Shown: in pieces, positions 26,142 to 33,523 of the stretch
How the letters are laid out: each line of letters begins with the position of its first letter
Numbering within the stretch: the stretch's first letter is position 1
Source: Nioella sp. MMSF_3534
GTDB taxonomy: Bacteria; Pseudomonadota; Alphaproteobacteria; Rhodobacterales; Rhodobacteraceae
DNA length: 43,966 bases
NCBI RefSeq assembly: GCF_030732985.1
Contig: NZ_JASHJX010000039.1
Span: 1-43,966, forward strand
Reading direction: 5' to 3'
Notes under the pieces: generated by a model
What the model saw: the letters and a program-made list of their open reading frames with translations, nothing else
What the model was told of the DNA's origin: nothing
Database searches by the model: none
Made by a program: the position numbers and the translations under genes

Positions 26142-26564
26142 ATGATCACTCTGGACCAGGCGAAGACGATGGTACGCGTGGCGCGCGAAAAGGGCCGCGA
26201 GCTGGGGCTGAAGCCCCTGTCGGTGACGGTGCTGGATGCGGGCGGGCATCTGCTGGCGTTTGAGCGTGAGGATGGGGCCAGTCCGGGCCGGTTCGAGATC
26301 GCGCGCGGCAAGGCCTATGGCGCGGTGATGCTGGGCATGCCCGGCAGCGCGCAGATGGCGCGGGCCGAGGACCAGGCCTATTTCATGGCGGCGATGAACG
26401 GTGCCTTCGGTGGCAAGGTGGTGCCGGTTCCGGGCGGTGTGCTGGTCAAGGACGCATCGGGCGCCGTGATCGGGGCCGTGGGCGTGACGGGCGACACGTC
26501 CGACAACGACGCCAAGGCGGCGGTGGCTGGCATCATCGCGGCGGGGCTTAGCCCGGTTGCATGA
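26142..26564 (+). CDS. glcG: GlcG/HbpS family protein
   Basis: A 140-residue protein of the GlcG/HbpS (formerly DUF336) family. It has the SVTVLDAGGHLLAFERED strand region near residues 25-42 and a glycine-rich PGGVLVKDASGAVIGAVGV stretch near 100-117. The family binds haem or degradation products in some bacteria. In E. coli glcG sits in the glycolate operon, which fits the glcB neighbour here. The ATG at 26142 is 7 nt after GAGG; the GTG at 26136 is too close to that site. No glcDEF genes are present nearby. Confidence 0.88.
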   Translation: MITLDQAKTMVRVAREKGRELGLKPLSVTVLDAGGHLLAFEREDGASPGRFEIARGKAYGAVMLGMPGSAQMARAEDQAYFMAAMNGAFGGKVVPVPGGVLVKDASGAVIGAVGVTGDTSDNDAKAAVAGIIAAGLSPVA

Positions 26565-26679
26565 GCGCCCAATTCGCAGGCAGCGCACAGTCTGCAGGTC
26601 GGTTGTGCGCTGACGCCGCTTTCCTCGCCGCGCGCGGCGGCGTATATGCTTGGGAAAGCGCTGAAATCAGAGGGCATCC

Positions 26680-27459
26680 ATGCGGCGACCGGTCATCGGC
26701 ATCATCGGCAACCATCACCTGATCAACGATCAGTACCCGACCCATGCGGGCGGCACGATGAATTCCGAGGCGATTGCCGAGGTCTGTGATTGTGTGCCGC
26801 TGCTGATCCCCGCCGATCCGCGCTATGCCGCGACGGGTGAATTGCTGGAGATTTTCGACGGGTTTCTCTTTACCGGCGGGCGGCCCAATGTCCACCCGGA
26901 GGAATATGGCGAGGACCCGACCGAGGCGCATGGGGCCTTCGACCGCTGCCGCGATGCGGTCAGCCTGCCTCTGATCCGGGCCTGTGTCGATCGGGGGCAG
27001 CCCATTCTGGGGGTCTGTCGCGGCTTTCAGGAGGTGAACGTGGCCATGGGCGGCACGCTCTACCCCGAGATTCGCGATCTGCCGGGGCGCATGAACCACC
27101 GGATGCCGCCCGATGGCACGCTGGAGGAGAAATTTGCCCTGCGCCACACGGTCAGCTTCACGGAAGGCGGCCCGTTCCACCGGTTGATGGGCGCGCGTGA
27201 GGTGATGACCAACACCCTGCACGGGCAGGGCATCAAACGCCCCGGCGCGCGGGTGGTGATCGACGGGCAGGCCGAGGATGGGACGCCCGAAGCGATCTAT
27301 ATCGCGGACGCGCCCGGATTTACCCTGTCGGTTCAGTGGCACCCGGAATATCGGGCCGCCGAAGACCCGGTCTCCCGGCCCTTGTTCGAGGCGTTCGGGC
27401 GGGCGGCACGGGCCTGGGCCGATGGCCGGCGCACGGTGCCGGTCAAGGGCGTGGCCTGA
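26680..27459 (+). CDS. class I glutamine amidotransferase-like hydrolase (PuuD/peptidase C26 family)
   Basis: A 259-residue cytosolic hydrolase of the gamma-glutamyl-GABA hydrolase group. The nucleophile elbow GVCRGFQ places the catalytic Cys at 113. The His-Glu of the triad is in WHPEYR (H221, E223). The substrate is probably a gamma-glutamyl amide such as gamma-glutamyl-GABA or a related polyamine intermediate, but no other puu gene is nearby. Compared with PuuD the order and spacing are normal. It follows glcG by 115 nt and converges with the 60-residue gene at 27466. Confidence 0.9.
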   Translation: MRRPVIGIIGNHHLINDQYPTHAGGTMNSEAIAEVCDCVPLLIPADPRYAATGELLEIFDGFLFTGGRPNVHPEEYGEDPTEAHGAFDRCRDAVSLPLIRACVDRGQPILGVCRGFQEVNVAMGGTLYPEIRDLPGRMNHRMPPDGTLEEKFALRHTVSFTEGGPFHRLMGAREVMTNTLHGQGIKRPGARVVIDGQAEDGTPEAIYIADAPGFTLSVQWHPEYRAAEDPVSRPLFEAFGRAARAWADGRRTVPVKGVA

Positions 27460-27465
27460 GCCGCG

Positions 27466-27648
27466 TCAGGTCGATTTCGGGCCGCGCAACTCCTTGATGT
27501 GACCGCGAATAGACCGCCATTTCTGCGCTTCCTCGACATTCCCGGCGTTTTCTTCCGCCAGTGCTTTCTGTGCTGCCTCCGCCTCGGCCTTGTCGCCATG
27601 GGCATTGTAGAGCGCATGGGCATATTGGATCAGATCGCTGGTTCCCAT
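27466..27648 (-). CDS. small conserved-looking protein, 60 residues
   Basis: The protein is highly helical and charged, reading MGTSDLIQYAHALYNAHG at the start, with EAEAAQKALAEENAG in the middle. A perfect GGAGGATACCGG ribosome site precedes the ATG at 27648. Such a site at a 60-codon frame, and its clean end 6 nt from the stop of the converging hydrolase gene, support real translation. No signal peptide or membrane segment. The function is unknown; it resembles small Rhodobacteraceae proteins I recall without a name. Confidence 0.65.
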   Translation of the reverse strand: MGTSDLIQYAHALYNAHGDKAEAEAAQKALAEENAGNVEEAQKWRSIRGHIKELRGPKST

Positions 27649-27729
27649 TCCGGTATCCTCCTTGGGTCAAGGGACTTTCAGGGTGGGGGGCCATGATGAT
27701 CCCTGCGGCGCGTCCCGGTCAAGTGCGCG

Positions 27730-28764
27730 CTACTCCTCGTCCTCGATCAGGCGGATTTCGCCGCTATCGGCGAGGTCGCGGATGGCGGTGACCAGCTCTG
27801 CCATTGCGGCCTCGCCCTCGGCCCCGCGCACCTTGCCGCGCGCCTCTGCATCGTCGCGCAGCTGTTCGGCCATGCGTTTGGACATGTTTTCCAGCAGAAA
27901 CTCGACGGCCACCGGCGCGGCCTCCATCGCGGCGGCAAGCGCCACGGTGGTGGTTTCCGCATCCAGCGCCCGCATGACCTTGGGCACGTCTTTCTGGTCC
28001 AGCCGCTTGGGGATGTGCTCGAAGGTGAAGATCGCCTTGCGCACCAGCCCGGCGAAATCCGCATCCGCCCCGTCGAGACCTTCCAGCACTTTGTCGCGGG
28101 TAGCCGCAGCGGCGGCGTTCAGGATCGCGCCGACGCGGTCCGCCGGGGCGCTGGCAAAGGCGGGGGTCGGTTGCGCCTGCAACTGGTCCAGCAGGGACCG
28201 CCCGACGCGGGCAATGGTGTCTTGCCCGATGGTGGAGGTCAGGGCGACCGCATGGGCGACCACATGGCCCCGATCCTCCGGCAGGTCAGACAGCAGCGCA
28301 GCGGCCTTGGCGACCGGCAGCTTGGACAGCAGGATGGCGCAGATCTCGGCGCTTTCGCGGGCCAGGATGGGTTTCAGCCGGTCCGGGTCAGTCGCGGCGA
28401 TCCGGCGCCAGGGATCGGGCGGGCCGTCACCCTCTGCCAGTTCCGCGATCCGCTCGCGCGCCTCTTCCGACAGGTGGTCGCGCACCATGTCGAGCGCGCC
28501 TGCGACGCTGCCGGGAAAAGTCAGGCCAAGCTTGTCGAGCGCATGGGCGAATTCGCGCGCCACGGCAGAGAGCGTGTCCCGGTCCACCGGACCGAGCCCG
28601 GCCAGACGCCGCACCAGCGCCTCCTGCTGGCGCAGCGAGAGGCCCGTCAGCCGGGGCATCGCCCCTTCGGACAGAAGCAGCCGCACGATGACCGCTGCCT
28701 TGTCGGCATTCGACATCCGCAATGGCGGCGCAGGCGCGTCTACAAGTCGTTCCGTCAATTGCAT
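27730..28764 (-). CDS. FliG-family (flagellar motor switch-like) protein
   Basis: A 344-residue protein with FliG middle and C-terminal domains. DKAAVIVRLLLSEGA lies at the N-terminus and IFTFEHIPKRLDQKDVPKVMRALD near 240, matching the FliG-M/FliG-C layout. ALAAAMEAAPVAVEFLLENMSKRMAEQLRDD, cited here in part, matches the C-terminal torque-helix region. In flagella FliG transmits torque from the stator. No other flagellar gene is visible within this window. The start could be ATG 28764 or GTG 28788; ATG is preferred for its GGGG upstream. Confidence 0.85.
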   Translation of the reverse strand: MQLTERLVDAPAPPLRMSNADKAAVIVRLLLSEGAMPRLTGLSLRQQEALVRRLAGLGPVDRDTLSAVAREFAHALDKLGLTFPGSVAGALDMVRDHLSEEARERIAELAEGDGPPDPWRRIAATDPDRLKPILARESAEICAILLSKLPVAKAAALLSDLPEDRGHVVAHAVALTSTIGQDTIARVGRSLLDQLQAQPTPAFASAPADRVGAILNAAAAATRDKVLEGLDGADADFAGLVRKAIFTFEHIPKRLDQKDVPKVMRALDAETTTVALAAAMEAAPVAVEFLLENMSKRMAEQLRDDAEARGKVRGAEGEAAMAELVTAIRDLADSGEIRLIEDEE

Positions 28765-28878
28765 GGTCTGCCCCACATCTGTTGTCACTCACCCGTCAGG
28801 CAGGATCGGAGAACAGGGGTTAAGGGCCGGTAACCCGCCACGGGGAAAACGCGGCAGGTTTTGCTAAAAATGGGACCG

Positions 28879-29787
28879 TTACAGACCCGCGTCTTCGGGC
28901 GCACCGATCATCAGGTTGAGGTTCTGCACGGCGGTGCCGGACGCCCCCTTACCCAGATTGTCGAGCGTGGCGGTGACGGTCATGATCCCGGTCTCGTCAC
29001 TGCCGTGAACCGAGATTTCCATCCGGTTCGTACCGTTCATCGCCCGCGCATCCAGACGTGCGGGGGCAGGGACGATATCGACGAAGCGGGCAGAGGCGTA
29101 GAAGGCGCGGAACGCTTCCTCCAGCGCGGCCATATCAGGCGCGCCCGCCATCGCGTCACGATGCAGATGCAGTTGCACGATCATACCTTGCGCGTAATTG
29201 CCCACGGCGGGCTGGAAGGCGGGCTGCCGGGTCAGGCGGCCATAGCGCATGATTTCGGGCACATGTTTGTGGCTCTGGCCCGTGGCATAGAGGAAATAGG
29301 CAGGGGCGGTGCCCGCGTCATATTCCGCGATCAGCGCCTTGCCGCCGCCGGTATAGCCCGAGGTGCCGGTCAGCACGAGCGCATCGGTTTCGGACAGGAG
29401 GCCCGCATCCCGCAGGGGCCGGATCAGCGCGATCGACCCGGTGGCGTAGCAGCCCACATTGGCGACGCGGGAGGCGCCCGCGATGGCCTTTGCTTGGCCA
29501 GGCAGTTCGGGCATGCCGTAAACCCAGTCCTCGGCCACCCGATGCGCGGTCGAGGCGTCGATGATCCGGCAGTCACCGGCCAGCGAAACGGCCTCGATGG
29601 CGGCGGCATCGGGCAGGCACAGGATCGCCACGTCGGCCTCGGCAAAGGCCTCGGCGCGGGCGTCGGCATCCTTTCGGCGCTCATGCTCCACCTGGACAAG
29701 CGTGATATCCGCCCGGCCCTGAAGCCGTTCGAGAATCTGCAGGCCGGTCGTGCCGGCCTCACCGTCGATGAAGACCTTCGCCGTCAT
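28879..29787 (-). CDS. argC: N-acetyl-gamma-glutamyl-phosphate reductase (short form)
   Basis: A 302-residue arginine biosynthesis enzyme that reduces N-acetyl-gamma-glutamyl phosphate to the semialdehyde using NADPH. It shows the N-terminal Rossmann glycine motif GEAGTTGL (9-16) and the catalytic Cys113 in NVGCYATG. A His-containing GQSHKHVPE near residues 183-191 completes the active site. It is the short (type 2) form of about 310 residues. The ATG at 29787 follows AAAGGAACAG, whereas a frame from 29841 would add 18 His/Pro-rich residues. It is monocistronic on the minus strand. The genomic partner argJ is not nearby. Confidence 0.95.
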   Translation of the reverse strand: MTAKVFIDGEAGTTGLQILERLQGRADITLVQVEHERRKDADARAEAFAEADVAILCLPDAAAIEAVSLAGDCRIIDASTAHRVAEDWVYGMPELPGQAKAIAGASRVANVGCYATGSIALIRPLRDAGLLSETDALVLTGTSGYTGGGKALIAEYDAGTAPAYFLYATGQSHKHVPEIMRYGRLTRQPAFQPAVGNYAQGMIVQLHLHRDAMAGAPDMAALEEAFRAFYASARFVDIVPAPARLDARAMNGTNRMEISVHGSDETGIMTVTATLDNLGKGASGTAVQNLNLMIGAPEDAGL

Positions 29788-29893
29788 GGGCTGTTCCTTT
29801 GTGGTCAAGTGGTGGTGGGGAGGTAACGCGAAATGAAACAAGGCTCAACGCCAAAGCATTGTCCGGATCAAAGCACGGGGTATTTGGGGGTGA

Positions 29894-30055
29894 TCAGCTG
29901 CTGACCGAGGTCTCGCAGCGGCCCGTTACCGGGTCCCAAGTCGTCCCATCCATGCAGCTCGCTCGTCGGTCGCCATGCTCGCAGCCCGATTGGGCCAGTG
30001 CCGCCACAGGCGACAGGGCGAGAGCTATGGCAACGATCAGAGCGGCGGGGCGCAT
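29894..30055 (-). CDS. tiny exported Cys-rich peptide
   Basis: A 53-residue precursor with a strong signal peptide (MRPAALIVAIALALSPVAALA). Its mature peptide of about 31 residues contains three cysteines in the order C-x8-C-x11-C, spaced around CMDGTTWDPVTGRC. This resembles the CxxGxxWD...C end of chitin-binding (peritrophin/CBM14-like) modules, but is too short to be one. The ATG at 30055 follows AAGAGGCCCC. It is divergent from uspA with a shared upstream region. I do not recognise a named family. Confidence 0.55.
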   Translation of the reverse strand: MRPAALIVAIALALSPVAALAQSGCEHGDRRASCMDGTTWDPVTGRCETSVSS

Positions 30056-30158
30056 TGGGGCCTCTTGATAAAGCGTAGCAGCGTAGGTTGCAGCTACAGC
30101 ACCTAATAGCACGGATCGGGTCCTGAATAAAGCGAACACGGTGAACAGCAAAGGTTGA

Positions 30159-30172
30159 TTGACTTAGGTCAA
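30159..30172. promoter_or_regulatory. FNR/CRP-family (FnrL-like) binding site upstream of uspA
   Basis: TTGAC-TTAG-GTCAA is a perfect 5-bp inverted repeat with the 4-nt spacer of the FNR/DNR/NnrR class. It is close to the FNR consensus TTGAT-N4-ATCAA, but the third arm base pair is C/G. Its centre lies 59 nt before the uspA ATG. Binding by an oxygen- or NO-responsive FNR-type factor is an inference. Confidence 0.55.
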
Positions 30173-30224
30173 TGTTCCGGTTCGGCCCTATTGATAGCGT
30201 GAAGGCAATAGGAGGAGGCTTGAT

Positions 30225-30632
30225 ATGTACAAAAACTTGCTGGTTCCAATCGCTCTCGATCATTCCCGGGATACATCTTCGGCGATCGACATCGCCCGTG
30301 CTCTGGCGTCGGAAGGGGCAACCATTACGGCTTTGACGGTGATCGAGGAGGTCCCCGCGCAGGTCGCGCACTATCTGCCGCCTGATCACGGAAAAACCCT
30401 GCTTGCAGAACTGACAACCGCCTTGAAAGCGGAACTGGGCGGGGTGCAGGACGTCAAGCCGGTTGTTGTTCGCGGACATGCCGGGCGGACCATCGTAGAC
30501 TATGCCAAGGAGCATGATGTCGATTGTATCGTGATTGCTTCTCATCGGCCTGGCCTGTCCGACTATCTGATCGGTTCGACTGCCAATCGGGTTGTCAGGC
30601 ATGCCCCTTGCGCAGTGCATGTCGTGAGATAG
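30225..30632 (+). CDS. uspA: universal stress protein, UspA family
   Basis: A 135-residue single Usp domain. It begins MYKNLLVPIALDHSRDT and ends with the family C-terminal stretch IGSTANRVVRHAPCAVHVVR. The usual G-x2-G-x9-G(S/T) ATP-binding signature is represented by residues near 110-130 (S then IGSTANRV), so ATP binding is possible. GGAGGAGG lies 7 nt before the ATG at 30225. The upstream FNR-type box suggests induction under low oxygen or nitrosative stress. A strong terminator follows. It acts in the cytosol under stress; the molecular role is not defined. Confidence 0.93.
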   Translation: MYKNLLVPIALDHSRDTSSAIDIARALASEGATITALTVIEEVPAQVAHYLPPDHGKTLLAELTTALKAELGGVQDVKPVVVRGHAGRTIVDYAKEHDVDCIVIASHRPGLSDYLIGSTANRVVRHAPCAVHVVR

Positions 30633-30645
30633 GCACCCGGGGCAC

Positions 30646-30685
30646 TAAAAAGCCCGTCAGTCCGGTGACTGGCGGGCTTTTTTTC
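30646..30685. terminator. bidirectional intrinsic terminator between uspA and purB
   Basis: Four A residues, then an 11-bp stem AGCCCGTCAGT / ACTGGCGGGCT (30651-30661 and 30668-30678) with one G-T wobble and a 6-nt loop. The tail starts with seven T residues. The flanking A and T runs serve both uspA (+) and the converging purB (-). Confidence 0.9.
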
Positions 30686-30743
30686 GCATCAATTGATTGG
30701 GCGGCAGCTCGGGCATGTTTGCGAGCTGCCGAGGTTGCCTTGC

Positions 30744-32051
30744 TCAATCTTCGCCGAACACCCGGGCGAAAATCGTGTCCACATGCTTGGTGTGATACCC
30801 GAGATCGAATTTCTCGTTGATCTCGTCTTCCGACAGTGCCGCGCGAACCTCGTCATCGGCCAGCAATTCCTCGCGGAAATCGGTGCGGTGGTCCCAGACC
30901 TTCATGGCGTTTCTCTGCACCAGCCGATAGGCGTCCTCGCGGGAAACACCGGCCTGGGTCAGCGCCAGCAGCACGCGCTGCGACATGACCAGACCGGGGA
31001 ATTTGTTCATGTTGTCGAGCATGTTCTGCGGGTAGACCAGCAGCTTGTCGATCACACCGGTCAGGCGTGCCAGCGCGAAATCGAGCGTGATCGTGGCATC
31101 GGGGCCGATCATCCGTTCGACGGAGGAATGGGAGATGTCGCGTTCATGCCAGAGCGCCACGTTTTCCATCGCAGGGATGACCGCCATGCGCACCAGCCGG
31201 GCGAGGCCCGTCAGGTTCTCGGTCAGAACAGGGTTCTTCTTATGCGGCATGGCCGACGAGCCCTTCTGGCCCATCGAAAAGAATTCGGCCGCTTCAAGCA
31301 CCTCGGTGCGCTGCATGTGGCGGATCTCGATGGCGATGTTCTCGATCGAGGAGGCCACGACGCCAAGCGTGGCAAAGAACATCGCATGACGGTCGCGCGG
31401 GATGACCTGGGTGCTGATCGGCTCCGGCACCAGCCCCATCTTGTCGCAGACATGCTCTTCAACGGCGGGGTCGATATTGGCGAAGGTGCCGACCGCGCCG
31501 GAAATGGCGCCGGTGGCGATCTCGGCGCGCGCGTCGCGCAGGCGGCTGAGGTTGCGGTCCATCTCGGCGTAGAAGCGCGCGAAGGTGAGCCCCATGGTGG
31601 TGGGCTCGGCGTGGATGCCGTGGCTGCGCCCGATGCGGATAGTGTCCTTGTGTTCATAGGCACGGCGCTTGAGCGCTGCCAGCAGCGCCTCCACATCCGC
31701 AACAAGGATATCGGCGGCACGCACGAGCTGCACGTTGAGCGTGGTGTCCAGCACATCCGAGGACGTCATGCCCTGATGCACGAAGCGTGCCTCGTCGCTG
31801 CCCACATGCTCAGCCAGATGGGTGAGGAAGGCGATGACGTCATGCTTGGTGACGGCCTCGATCTCATCAATACGGGCGACGTCGAACTCCACATCCTTGG
31901 CCTTCCAGACGGCTTCCGCATTCTCGCGTGGGATGACACCCAGATCGGCCTGCGCGTCGCAGGCATGGGCCTCGATCTCGTACCAGATGCGGAACTTGGT
32001 TTCCGGGCTCCAGATGGCGACCATTTCGGGGCGGGAATAACGGGGGATCAT
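30744..32051 (-). CDS. purB: adenylosuccinate lyase
   Basis: A 435-residue fumarase/aspartase superfamily lyase of purine synthesis. It splits fumarate from SAICAR and from adenylosuccinate. The superfamily signature is GSSAMPHKKNP (264-274), with the mobile Ser nearby. A catalytic His is expected in GRSHGIHAEPTTMG (141-154), and TSSDVLDT (97-104) matches the first active-site region. Start MIPRYSRPEMVAIWSPE is the standard family N-terminus. It is monocistronic on the minus strand, bounded by the bidirectional terminator. Confidence 0.97.
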   Translation of the reverse strand: MIPRYSRPEMVAIWSPETKFRIWYEIEAHACDAQADLGVIPRENAEAVWKAKDVEFDVARIDEIEAVTKHDVIAFLTHLAEHVGSDEARFVHQGMTSSDVLDTTLNVQLVRAADILVADVEALLAALKRRAYEHKDTIRIGRSHGIHAEPTTMGLTFARFYAEMDRNLSRLRDARAEIATGAISGAVGTFANIDPAVEEHVCDKMGLVPEPISTQVIPRDRHAMFFATLGVVASSIENIAIEIRHMQRTEVLEAAEFFSMGQKGSSAMPHKKNPVLTENLTGLARLVRMAVIPAMENVALWHERDISHSSVERMIGPDATITLDFALARLTGVIDKLLVYPQNMLDNMNKFPGLVMSQRVLLALTQAGVSREDAYRLVQRNAMKVWDHRTDFREELLADDEVRAALSEDEINEKFDLGYHTKHVDTIFARVFGED

Positions 32052-32135
32052 GGGGCGCAGCCTTGCCTTTGAGGAGGAGTTGGCGTCCTCTTAAGGGCAG
32101 AGGAACCTGACCACAAGCTAAGGGGTGTCGCAGGG

Positions 32136-32573
32136 ATGGGGCTTTGCCTTGCCGATTTCGAAGGTCGCTGGCGTCTGAGCCGCCGGATCGACGATGCCCG
32201 CGCCGGGCTGACCGGGCGGTTGGAGGGCGACGCGCTGTTCGTGCCGGGGCAGGGCGGGCTGGTTCTGACCGAGACGGGCCGCCTTCACTACGGGGATGGC
32301 CCGCCCCTGAATGCCGAACGCCGCTACACATGGCGCGAAGAGGCAGGCGGGATCGCGGTGTTTTTCGAGGACGGGCGGCCCTTTCACTGGTTCTCGGCCA
32401 ATGCGCTTGAGACCCGCCATGACTGCCCCCCGGATCTCTACCATGTGCGCTATGATTTCAGCGCCTGGCCAGGGTGGAGCGCTGTCTGGCAGGTCTCAGG
32501 CCCGCGCAAGGATTACGTGATGGAGAGCCATTATACGCGCGTCACCGGTTGCGGGGGCGTGCCGGAACGTTAA
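32136..32573 (+). CDS. DUF6314 family protein
   Basis: A 145-residue soluble protein matching DUF6314, which is common in Rhodobacterales. The DFEGRWRLSRRIDD N-terminus (7-20), DGRPFHWF near 78-85 and the C-terminal VSGPRKDYVMESHYTR are the family's conserved elements. The pattern suggests a lipocalin-like beta barrel, but no ligand is known. Start ATG 32136; the flanking gene 30 nt downstream is in the same direction and may be cotranscribed. It has no signal peptide, unlike the next two genes. Confidence 0.82.
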   Translation: MGLCLADFEGRWRLSRRIDDARAGLTGRLEGDALFVPGQGGLVLTETGRLHYGDGPPLNAERRYTWREEAGGIAVFFEDGRPFHWFSANALETRHDCPPDLYHVRYDFSAWPGWSAVWQVSGPRKDYVMESHYTRVTGCGGVPER

Positions 32574-32602
32574 TCTGCGGTAAGGAATAAGGGGGTTGGG
32601 TC

Positions 32603-33400
32603 ATGCGTGTTTTGGGAATGAGCCTTTGTGTGGTGGTCGTTGGATGGGCAGGCCATGCTGCGGCGCAGGGGATGGAATGGGTCTATACCAGCTGGACGCC
32701 GGTGCCCGGCGAACCGCCGTCGATCTCACTCGACTATGGCGTGGCCCATACTGACATTGTCCAGTTCAGCCTGAACTGCAATGCCGGGTCCGCAGGGTCG
32801 ACGGCGCATGTGGATTTCTTCTCCAATACCGGCGCAATGCCGCATGGCAGCCCTGTCACGGTGTCGGTTGCGTCCACCGGTCAGGCGCCGCTGCAAATTC
32901 CGGCACAGGTCTTTGCGTGGGAGACCGGCCACACAGGCGCGCGGGTCGAGTTGCCGATGTCGCATCCTTTCTTCTCGGTGCTTCAGAACGGGTCGGGCCT
33001 GTCCTTTCAGTTGGCGGGCCAGCAGGGGATCGCGCTGCCGACGGGGCCGGGCCGGGGCGATATCAGCCGGTTCGTCAGTGAGTGTTCGGCCCTGTCGCCC
33101 AATACGCCCCCGGCAAACCCCGCCGCGCCGCTTGGCTGCGACACCTATGGCAATGCACGGTCGATGTCCGGTGACGTGCCGCAGCAGGTTACCTTTTCCA
33201 ACCCTGGCAATGTCGCGCGGGTGCTGTTCTGGATCGACTACGAGGGCCAGCCCACGCAGATCGCGATTGTGGAGCCGGGGCTTTGGGTGACGATCGACAG
33301 CTATCTGACCCATCCCTGGCTGATCACGGATATGGATGGCGTGTGTCAGGACGTGATGGTGCCGCAGGCCGGGCAGGATCGCTACGATATCCCCAACTGA
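32603..33400 (+). CDS. exported protein with C-terminal VHL-beta-like domain (paralogue 1)
   Basis: A 265-residue exported protein with signal peptide MRVLGMSLCVVVVGWAGHAAA. An N-terminal beta-rich domain (about 24-165) carries C59 and C161. A linker with C179 and a C-terminal module (about 185-263) with C248 follow. The last module aligns without gaps over 30 residues with the beta domain of human pVHL (Trp88-Trp117 region). FWIDYEGQP aligns with VWLNFDGEP and TIDSYLTHPW with RIHSYRGHLW. The pocket residues W88, S111, H115 and W117 are matched at W210, S233, H237 and W239, while Y98 is Ile. Hand alignment only; the role is unknown. It is probably periplasmic or secreted and disulfide-bonded. 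The closest relative is the next gene. Confidence 0.8.
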   Translation: MRVLGMSLCVVVVGWAGHAAAQGMEWVYTSWTPVPGEPPSISLDYGVAHTDIVQFSLNCNAGSAGSTAHVDFFSNTGAMPHGSPVTVSVASTGQAPLQIPAQVFAWETGHTGARVELPMSHPFFSVLQNGSGLSFQLAGQQGIALPTGPGRGDISRFVSECSALSPNTPPANPAAPLGCDTYGNARSMSGDVPQQVTFSNPGNVARVLFWIDYEGQPTQIAIVEPGLWVTIDSYLTHPWLITDMDGVCQDVMVPQAGQDRYDIPN

Positions 33401-33439
33401 TGGCTGGCAAGTGCCGGATGACGCAACATTTCTCGAAAT

Positions 33440-33454
33440 GTGTTAAAATAACAC
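33440..33454. promoter_or_regulatory. perfect 6-bp inverted repeat before the second VHL-like gene
   Basis: GTGTTA-AAA-TAACAC lies in an AT-rich gap. A plausible sigma-70-type promoter follows, with TTGAAG (33466-33471), an 18-nt spacer and CATTAT (33490-33495), about 28 nt before the ATG at 33524. The repeat is upstream of that -35 and could bind a regulator or be chance in AT-rich DNA. Confidence 0.35.
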
Positions 33455-33523
33455 TATCTATCCGTTTGAAGCTGGTCTAGGGTGCGAGTCATTATCCAGA
33501 CCTTCACAGCAGAAAGCCTTTCC

